DNA from: Candidatus Daviesbacteria bacterium RIFCSPLOWO2_02_FULL_41_8
Lineage (GTDB): Bacteria; Patescibacteriota; Microgenomatia; Daviesbacterales; UBA10151
Reading direction: 5' to 3'
Assembly: GCA_001777455.1 (NCBI GenBank)
Contig: MFDZ01000029.1
Location: forward strand, 8,826 to 30,817
Length of the DNA: 21,992 bases
Shown: positions 15,848-21,992 of the stretch, in pieces
Position numbering within the stretch: the stretch's first letter is position 1
How the letters are laid out: each line of letters begins with the position of its first letter
Notes under the pieces: model-generated
Databases searched by the model: none
The model's input: the letters and a program-made list of their open reading frames with translations, nothing else
Told to the model about the DNA's origin: nothing
Made by a program: the position numbers and the translations under genes

Positions 15848-15898
15848 CTCTTTTAGCCTCAGATTACAAGGGTCTAGAAGTGTAACCGATGTATTTCA
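15848..15898. repeat. Direct repeat, copy B (5' side of the minus-strand gene)
   Basis: This is the second copy of the repeat, core 15857-15898, with T where copy A has A at core position 20. It includes the same GATTACA/TGTAACC inverted pair (15862-15868, 15881-15887). On the minus strand it supplies a TTGTAA (15869-15864) that, with TATATA at 15845-15840 and an 18-nt spacer, could be a promoter for the enclosed gene. Confidence 0.85.
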
Positions 15899-15941
15899 TC
15901 TTCCGCATTACCGCTTTTTGGAGCCTTAGAATCAAAGAAAC

Positions 15942-15970
15942 TTGAGTTTTTCTCTGCTATAGGCTATAAT
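15942..15970 (+). promoter_or_regulatory. Near-consensus promoter giving a leaderless transcript
   Basis: TTGAGT (15942-15947), exactly 17 nt, then TATAAT (15965-15970). The ATG at 15979 is 8 nt after the -10, so the predicted +1 coincides with or directly precedes the start codon. No Shine-Dalgarno can fit. Confidence 0.8.
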
Positions 15971-15978
15971 TAGCTTTC

Positions 15979-18144
15979 ATGGACAGAAAGTTTGAACAAG
16001 CTCCAAATGGCGAATCCTTAGGTATTCCTAAGGATCTTTTTAGTGATCCGGCAAGGTACGATGAACAAATCCCTTTATGGAAAAGAACTGTAGGTTTCGT
16101 AAAACAATATGAAAAATCAAAGCCTAAAGGGAGAGAAGTTTTGTTAGAGCAGCTGGCGAATTCTGCCGTAAAAGATCTCTCTACATTAAATCCGCTATTT
16201 GATAATTTCGCCTTAGCAAGCCAATCCAGACCTGATATCGACTTTGAGGAAATTACCGATGGGTTTATTAAACACTTAGAAAAATCAGCTACCCGCCGCT
16301 CTGCTTTATCCTCCTGGACACCAACAAGAATTGAACAACTTATGAAACTGGGATTAGAGGAAGAAGGAAGAGTTCAACAAACAGCAACAAAGATAAAAGC
16401 TGTCGTATTTAACGCACCAGATACTATTCAGGAATCAGTTGATCTCCACTACAATGCAGCCTGGGCTATGGTCGCGACCATAGATCCTAAGGTCAGAGAA
16501 GAATTATTTTCAGGTCTTTGCCTGGAAAAAGATTGGTTTAAAGAAACTTCATTCTGTGCATTAGCTTTCCATTTCGGGAGTCTAGAGACTGGTGAAATAT
16601 ACTCAAAGTATTCCGCCGCCCGCAAAGCATTAGAATATGTCGGCCATTTGTTTAACGTACTGCATGGTTTAAGTATAAAAGCAGAGAGTCGAAGAGTAAA
16701 AACTAAGTATCTTCGTGCGGGTACTGCAGCACCACAGCTACCTACAGACCTTTACAACAGGATGCACAAATTAAGCATGGAAGCCATGCAAAAACACCCC
16801 GGTGAAATTCAGCGGCAGATAGATTATTTCGCAGCCGGAAACTCAGACTATACCCAACCTTTCTTATACACTAGACTAGAAGAAAATGAGGACTTGGCGA
16901 ACGCTGTTCGGAAAGCGCACGAAAAAGAAACCCGGCGGTTAGGAAAACTTTTAGAAGAACCAACCAAAGATGATAAACCATATAATGATCTGCTTGATAT
17001 TATTACGACCAACATTAGTCCTTTAATTTTTAGAGTTTTTACTGAAAATGAATTTCTACGGTATAAGCAGAATGGTTTCGAAAAGCTAACCAAAATTCCC
17101 GTTCAATTACCTGATTCAGCGGTTTTAAGTATTGCTGCAAAGGGCTGTCAAACAGTGGAACAAAGGAATGCGATCATTAGAGAGGTATACGAAAGTATAG
17201 TGCAAAAGAAAGCCGTAAATCCCTCCCGGACACTACTAATAAGTCTGGATCAAATTTCAGAAGCCATTAAAGTTTCGCAGGGATTTATTAGCGCTTTTGA
17301 CAAAGAAATCACCATTGCCATAGCCATACATCGTCCTATTCCAACCGAAGAATTCGGCAGGCTCTCTTCTATTCTTGAATACCATCGTCCTCCGATTTCT
17401 CCGGAACAGTATGCTGCTATTAACCAGAAACTAAAAGAATTGAAAAATGATTTAAAAATTAAATTTACGAAATCAGTCGGAAAAAGAGGATATTCTATTC
17501 TTGTTTCTGATCCTCTTTTAAGAGAAATGGGCTATCGAATGCTGACTTTTAGACAGGAGGATAAAGGAGGAAGATTAAGTACAGGGTTACAACTTGCAGG
17601 ACAGCAGTTTGAATTTAGTCTTGATCCAAATTATGGACTTATTTTGGGAAAGGATTTCAAAAAAATTGTCAGCCCCCAAGATCAAGCCTGGTTAGAGTTA
17701 CTTACGCTCTCCCACCTTAAAAAAGTAATGTGTACGGATGAAGATGATATTGCAGATGATCTGGTGGGAGGACAAAAACAGCTTGAGATCTATAGAAAAC
17801 AGATGATCCACCGGGCAGAACATTTAAGAAGACAGGTTCCGGGTAGAAACTTTTCTACTGAAGCTTTTAGTAAATGTTTAAAAAGCCATTTACCAATGAG
17901 AAACCTACTAGAAATTAATCGGTTAAGGGCAGGAATTAATTTGGGAGGTACTCTTCAAACCGGTATCTGGACCTATGTTTCAGGTGTAGAAAAAGATATT
18001 GATACCCAAACAGCCAAACCTGTCAAAGTGGCTTTTAAGGGAGCTTCGGATGACATGAGAAAGGTTATACCTCTAGGGGAGATTTCTGCTGAGGAAGTAA
18101 ATAGAATAGAACAAGAGATACTCGCAGAATTGGAGGTAGCTTAA
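15979..18144 (+). CDS. Large unrecognised protein partnered with SNF2-methyltransferase
   Basis: This 721-residue protein is mostly alpha-helical and charged, with no signal peptide and no membrane segment, so cytoplasmic. I recognise no domain. It has no HExxH, Walker A, DEAH or clear nuclease triad. The region about 485-575 (LKIKFTKSVGKRGYSILVSD ... FEFSLDPNYGLILG) looks like a small alpha/beta or beta domain, and the C-terminal 150 residues carry many basic residues (RAEHLRRQVPGRNF), possibly nucleic-acid binding. The start is fixed by the strong leaderless promoter just upstream. The next gene begins 2 nt after its stop, its Shine-Dalgarno lying inside this gene's last codons. The two are therefore translated together and probably form a complex or pathway. 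Function unknown. Confidence 0.78.
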   Translation: MDRKFEQAPNGESLGIPKDLFSDPARYDEQIPLWKRTVGFVKQYEKSKPKGREVLLEQLANSAVKDLSTLNPLFDNFALASQSRPDIDFEEITDGFIKHLEKSATRRSALSSWTPTRIEQLMKLGLEEEGRVQQTATKIKAVVFNAPDTIQESVDLHYNAAWAMVATIDPKVREELFSGLCLEKDWFKETSFCALAFHFGSLETGEIYSKYSAARKALEYVGHLFNVLHGLSIKAESRRVKTKYLRAGTAAPQLPTDLYNRMHKLSMEAMQKHPGEIQRQIDYFAAGNSDYTQPFLYTRLEENEDLANAVRKAHEKETRRLGKLLEEPTKDDKPYNDLLDIITTNISPLIFRVFTENEFLRYKQNGFEKLTKIPVQLPDSAVLSIAAKGCQTVEQRNAIIREVYESIVQKKAVNPSRTLLISLDQISEAIKVSQGFISAFDKEITIAIAIHRPIPTEEFGRLSSILEYHRPPISPEQYAAINQKLKELKNDLKIKFTKSVGKRGYSILVSDPLLREMGYRMLTFRQEDKGGRLSTGLQLAGQQFEFSLDPNYGLILGKDFKKIVSPQDQAWLELLTLSHLKKVMCTDEDDIADDLVGGQKQLEIYRKQMIHRAEHLRRQVPGRNFSTEAFSKCLKSHLPMRNLLEINRLRAGINLGGTLQTGIWTYVSGVEKDIDTQTAKPVKVAFKGASDDMRKVIPLGEISAEEVNRIEQEILAELEVA
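18132..18137 (+). promoter_or_regulatory. Shine-Dalgarno of the SNF2-methyltransferase gene
   Basis: GGAGGT lies inside the last codons of the preceding gene, 9 nt before the ATG at 18147, consistent with translational coupling. It supports this ATG as the start. Confidence 0.65.
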
Positions 18145-18146
18145 TC

Positions 18147-21100
18147 ATGGAACGTAAAGGCGGGAAATTACCTATACCACCAGGAGAGAACTGGGGGTTA
18201 ATAATCGGCTATGATAAAGACAAAAGGCCCATTGAGCTTCCTAAGGTTGTTAATATTTTTAGGCAGCATGAAAAAGAACCGGCTGCTCAGGCAAAACTTG
18301 CCAGAGCCTGTATTTTACGTTCACTGCGTGAGGGAAATGCTGAACCTGATGATGTCATCGGTTTAGTCACAACTGAAGAGGTAAAGGATGAAATCAAAGT
18401 CTGGTGTAAAGGAAATAACATCCGATTAAAAGAAGAAGAGGGGAAGGAAAGTGAATACCAACACGCAAAGCATCTGCTCGCATCGGATGAAGATCTGATA
18501 GAAAAACTTGGATCTCATCTGAAACAGGTTGATTTGGCAAGACTCCTGACAGTAAGACGTTATCGGGAAGCAGATGAGGCGACTCAACAAACTCTTGTAT
18601 ACGGCACTTACCGCCTTTTAGGAGATGTTTTGGGTCCACGTAGACGATACAACTATGGGCAGGAACAAACAGCCACTCCGATCAACTTACCGGATTTACC
18701 GGTTGAGATTTTTACTGATGAATTAACCCGAAATATCCTACTTGAAAGCGAAATGGAAGCAGTTCTTCCTATTTTCCAAAGAAGCAAGGAAGAAGGCTTT
18801 AAATACCTGGAAGAGAGAAAACAACAATTATCTGATTCCGTGCTCAAGGAATTTATTACTTCCATAGAAAATTACTATAGAGAAGGACTTTCTTTATGGG
18901 TACCGGGATTTCACAGTAAAATCCCCGGCAGCCAAAAAGACATAGAAGATATAAGCGAGATTACCTATTCTGACTATCCGGCTCCCCACCAACAGCTTTA
19001 TGCATACCGACTTCTGCATAAACCGGAATCTATCGGACCTGTTGATTTGTTGGTAGGAGATCCGCGGACGATGAAAACCGGATCATTTATATATGCCATG
19101 AAAGCTCTGGGCGCAAAAACCCCGCTTGTAGTTTGCCCTGCCAGCCTTCGTGACAACTGGGAAAGAGAAATTAGGGAAAAGTTTGAAGAGCCTGTAGATA
19201 TAGTCAGGGTAGAAAGTAAAAAAGAGTTTGAACAGTTGGCAAAAAAAGGAGCTAAAAATAGACCTGATTATGTTATTTTAAGCTATTCTCTCCTCAGTGA
19301 ATTTAATTCTTTGGAATTTTATAATTTGCTTCCTTCCTTTAGGGATAAACTTGGTATAGATGCGCTCGGAGCTGATGAAGCACATTTGGCAAAAGAACCT
19401 GATGCTTCCTGCACAAAACAACTTTATCTGCTATCCAGATCGTTGCCTGAAAAGACGCCCAGAATAGCCATGAGCGCGACTTTTGTTGTTAATACCGTGG
19501 AGGACTTAGATGAACCGGTCAGAATGCTTTTGCCTTATCGCTACCCGAAACCTGGTGAGTTTACTAAAGCTGCCAGAAACGATCCTCATTTAGTTTCAGC
19601 TCTTTTATACGGCAACCGCTTAATTACCCGTTGGACCAAGGAAGCTATTTTAGGAGATAAACTGCCTCCGATTGAAGACGGGGCACCACGGGAAGAACCG
19701 GTGCCGTTTTCTCCTTTTCACCAGTATGTCTATGATTTTGTTCACCAGGATGGCACTATTGAAGATACCCTAAAACGCGGCATGCTTCGCCAGGTTTCGC
19801 TAGACCCTTTACTTATTAGGCGTCACTACTACCCTGAGAATATACAAGGAATGATCCGGGATTTAAGGGTTAAGCAGGTTACAGAATGTGACGAGAAGAA
19901 ACAGGAGATATACGAGGAAAAGATTAGGGCTTTAGAGGAAAGAATTAAATTGGTAATGAAGCCTTTTACTCAAGAAGAAGCTGTGGGTGCTCTGTTGGAG
20001 GCTCATGAGAGATTTGTGCAGTGGAAATTAACACAGAGTCTTGATGAAGTTTTTGATGAAGACTTTTTGGTGAAGGTAGGCTATGGAAAATTAGCTAACT
20101 GGGCCTTTTTTAATTTGCCTAACGGCATTAACGAACTAGTCGTCAAGTCTGGGAATGAATTTTTAAAGAGCGATTGGACGGGTCTAGAGGTTTATTCCAG
20201 TAAATACAGAAGACTTAAGGAAATTTTGGATAAGAAAATTGCTGCCGGTGATGAGAAGATTATTATCTTTTCCGGTTTCTATAAAACAAACGTCACTACT
20301 GGTATAGAGAATTTAGAGGATATTGATGAGGATAGTGAACTAGCTTTTCTTTCTCTCTACGACCATCTTCGAATTTGGTATGGCGATGAAACAGTTCTTA
20401 AAATGGATGGAGATGTTTCCCATGAGGCAAAAAAAGGCGAATTAGCTGCCAGAGAACGAGTTAGGCGGAAATTTAGGCTTAATCCTAAGAAGCTCATACT
20501 CCTTGCCACCTCCCGTTCTGCACGTTTAGGACAAGACTTAACTATCCCTCCTACCCAACTTAATGCACATTTTAAGAAATTAGTTGAAGGTTGGCTAGAT
20601 TTACCCGATACCCAAGCTGATTTCACACAAGGAAATGGGCGGGGTCAGGGACCTGGTCAAACAATTCCTTTAGAAATTTTCTTTATGACAAGTACCAATT
20701 CAGAACAACCACAGACCGTCAGGTATGGCTTTATTGATCATGGAATAGCTCAGGCTTTGCAGTACAAGGATTTAATAGCCAGAATGACAATTGACGGAAT
20801 TCCCTTGACATCCGAGGAGGAATCTTTTGTTAAAAACTTTACCAGGAATTTAAGGCTTGATGTCTACCCACAGACACCACACAGTTACATGAGAGAAAGA
20901 TTTTTTGTTGACATTCGGGGTAAGGGAACTAAGAAAAATTTAGAATATTTAGAAAAGGTCGGTTTTGAAGGTTTAACCAATGAGGACTTTTTTGTCACTT
21001 ATTACCCTCAAAATGACGAAACAAGTTTATCTGGACATAATGCTAAAGCTGTGGCAGAGATTTTTAAGAAATTTCAGGAAATTTCAGGCCGAGGACGCTT

Positions 21101-21992
21101 AAGAATTGGCAGTGTAGGTTCAGGTGCAGGAATTCTTCAAGCCGCTTTGGGTGAACCTTTAATTAATATTGATATGATGGCGGGAATATTGCAATTTGCC
21201 CGACAACGGCTGCAGAACCAGGGATCATTTGCCCGGGCTGATGCTACCCATCTCCCTATTGCTAATGGCGCATTTGATGCTTTTGATGCCTCAATGATGT
21301 TGCACTGGACAGATAATAACCCTTTGCTCCAGGAGGGTAATGGGGAAATTTCTGAAAGAGCCCTTATTCTACAAGAGCTAAATCGGGTCACCAAAATGAA
21401 TGGTTTAGTGACTATCACTGTACCATCAACATATTTATCTGTTGAACAATTCGGCCGATGGAAAGCCGGTCTGGAAGAATACTTTGGTTTACGGATGAGG
21501 CAAGACCTGCCGTCAGGATTACTACGTGCTACTGACTATAGACCTGAACCTATTAGCTGGATTTTTAATTTAGAGAAAATTGCTGAACCTAAAAAGGGAT
21601 TTGTCCTTCGTGATTTCCGCTTTGATTTTGAACAAATAGTGAAAATGATATCCACTAACAGAAGCAGAAACGGAGGTGGAACTATTAGTGTCCCGCAACC
21701 AATTCCCCATTCTGAATTTGAAATTATTCACCCTGAAAGCGGTAAAAGAAATGAGTTGACTTACAAAAAGCCTGTATCGAACCTTATTAATATCGAGGAA
21801 GAGTTACTACGAGAACAAACGGAACATCACCAGGGTGAAGAGGAAATTCTCTCCCAGTTGGGCGTTGAAGAATATGGCTTCTATCGCCGCCTTCGCAAGT
21901 TAGCCAAAAGCCGCTGGGATATAGACCAATCTGTAGCAGATCAACTGGCTGCAGAAGTGATTTATGAATGGGCCAAGAGCGGCACACAAAGA
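18147..21992 (+). CDS. SNF2-type ATPase/helicase fused to class I SAM-dependent methyltransferase (3' end outside window)
   Basis: I translated this frame by hand: 1282 codons without a stop, running off the window. Residues 1-285 are unassigned and helical. Residues about 287-860 are SNF2-like. They have an entry motif (APHQQLYAYRLL), a degenerate Walker A GDPRTMKT (304-311, family usual G-x-GKT), VVCPASLRDNWEREI (motif Ia), DEAH (410-413), SAT (motif III), and the SNF2 hallmark LRQVSLDPLLIRR (from 547). Then come IIIFSGF (IV), TSRSARLGQDL (788-798, V) and GNGRGQ (829-834, VI-like). Residues about 960-1130 are a class I methyltransferase: motif I IGSVGSGAG (987-995), acidic D1009 after strand 2, D1032 (ADATHLP), then AFDASMMLHW, typical of Methyltransf_11/UbiE-like enzymes. 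There is no NPPY, so DNA-adenine methylation is unlikely; RNA, protein or a small molecule is possible. The frame is coupled to the 721-residue gene upstream. Confidence 0.85.
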   Translation, partial: MERKGGKLPIPPGENWGLIIGYDKDKRPIELPKVVNIFRQHEKEPAAQAKLARACILRSLREGNAEPDDVIGLVTTEEVKDEIKVWCKGNNIRLKEEEGKESEYQHAKHLLASDEDLIEKLGSHLKQVDLARLLTVRRYREADEATQQTLVYGTYRLLGDVLGPRRRYNYGQEQTATPINLPDLPVEIFTDELTRNILLESEMEAVLPIFQRSKEEGFKYLEERKQQLSDSVLKEFITSIENYYREGLSLWVPGFHSKIPGSQKDIEDISEITYSDYPAPHQQLYAYRLLHKPESIGPVDLLVGDPRTMKTGSFIYAMKALGAKTPLVVCPASLRDNWEREIREKFEEPVDIVRVESKKEFEQLAKKGAKNRPDYVILSYSLLSEFNSLEFYNLLPSFRDKLGIDALGADEAHLAKEPDASCTKQLYLLSRSLPEKTPRIAMSATFVVNTVEDLDEPVRMLLPYRYPKPGEFTKAARNDPHLVSALLYGNRLITRWTKEAILGDKLPPIEDGAPREEPVPFSPFHQYVYDFVHQDGTIEDTLKRGMLRQVSLDPLLIRRHYYPENIQGMIRDLRVKQVTECDEKKQEIYEEKIRALEERIKLVMKPFTQEEAVGALLEAHERFVQWKLTQSLDEVFDEDFLVKVGYGKLANWAFFNLPNGINELVVKSGNEFLKSDWTGLEVYSSKYRRLKEILDKKIAAGDEKIIIFSGFYKTNVTTGIENLEDIDEDSELAFLSLYDHLRIWYGDETVLKMDGDVSHEAKKGELAARERVRRKFRLNPKKLILLATSRSARLGQDLTIPPTQLNAHFKKLVEGWLDLPDTQADFTQGNGRGQGPGQTIPLEIFFMTSTNSEQPQTVRYGFIDHGIAQALQYKDLIARMTIDGIPLTSEEESFVKNFTRNLRLDVYPQTPHSYMRERFFVDIRGKGTKKNLEYLEKVGFEGLTNEDFFVTYYPQNDETSLSGHNAKAVAEIFKKFQEISGRGRLRIGSVGSGAGILQAALGEPLINIDMMAGILQFARQRLQNQGSFARADATHLPIANGAFDAFDASMMLHWTDNNPLLQEGNGEISERALILQELNRVTKMNGLVTITVPSTYLSVEQFGRWKAGLEEYFGLRMRQDLPSGLLRATDYRPEPISWIFNLEKIAEPKKGFVLRDFRFDFEQIVKMISTNRSRNGGGTISVPQPIPHSEFEIIHPESGKRNELTYKKPVSNLINIEEELLREQTEHHQGEEEILSQLGVEEYGFYRRLRKLAKSRWDIDQSVADQLAAEVIYEWAKSGTQR

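Noticed and set aside
15151..15898. CRISPR-like array at the repeats
   Set aside because: There are only two copies, separated by a protein-coding gene, with no spacer-sized unit and no cas genes.
1..21992. Recoded TGA (glycine code of some Patescibacteria)
   Set aside because: The helicase and methyltransferase genes both end at TGA with the next gene starting at or near that point, so TGA works as a stop.

Overview
The window looks like a chromosomal accessory region of a bacterium, most likely a Candidate Phyla Radiation (Patescibacteria) genome, perhaps Microgenomates-like. This is an inference from three things: the paired short TrbC/VirB2-type pilin genes with a VirB6-like extension, small membrane proteins of no known family, and good -35/-10 promoters placed so close to start codons that the transcripts would be leaderless. 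TAA, TAG and TGA all end genes here, so the code is standard and the TGA-glycine lineages are excluded.

Layout. (1) 1-960, minus strand, visibly richer in G+C: the start of a type IV secretion/pilus-like operon, with a VirB2-like pilin and then a VirB2-like protein extended towards a VirB6-like domain and cut by the window edge. Its promoter at 1023-1052 carries a perfect palindrome in the spacer. (2) 976-1522: a stem-loop, a likely 49-residue membrane peptide on the minus strand, and the upstream region of the next operon. (3) 1523-12300, plus strand, AT-rich: a defence-island-like run. It begins with a PLD-nuclease/SF2-helicase fusion and an Eco57I-class adenine methyltransferase, coupled by a 1-nt gap. 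A candidate promoter at 8149-8178 precedes a second cluster: a multi-pass membrane protein, a ComEC-like metallo-beta-lactamase-fold hydrolase, an Mrr-like endonuclease and a SEC-C zinc-motif protein. (4) 12386-14987, plus strand: a small tail-anchored protein from a leaderless promoter, a RecB/Cas4-like nuclease with four cysteines, and a membrane-anchored trypsin-like protease. (5) 15151-15898: an unrecognised minus-strand gene bracketed by a direct repeat of at least 42 bp with one mismatch. (6) 15979-21992, plus strand: a near-consensus leaderless promoter drives an unrecognised 721-residue protein and, 2 nt later, a very large SNF2-type ATPase fused to a class I SAM methyltransferase, still open at the window end.

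How the parts may work together (inference). Region 3 reads as one or two anti-phage systems: a helicase/methylase restriction-modification-like pair resembling the DrmD/DrmMI part of DISARM or a split type ISP enzyme, followed by a membrane/MBL/Mrr/SEC-C cassette that I cannot match to a named system. Region 6 is the best candidate for something undescribed: an SNF2-methyltransferase fusion tightly coupled to a large partner of unknown fold. No rRNA, tRNA, CRISPR array, transposase or integrase was seen.
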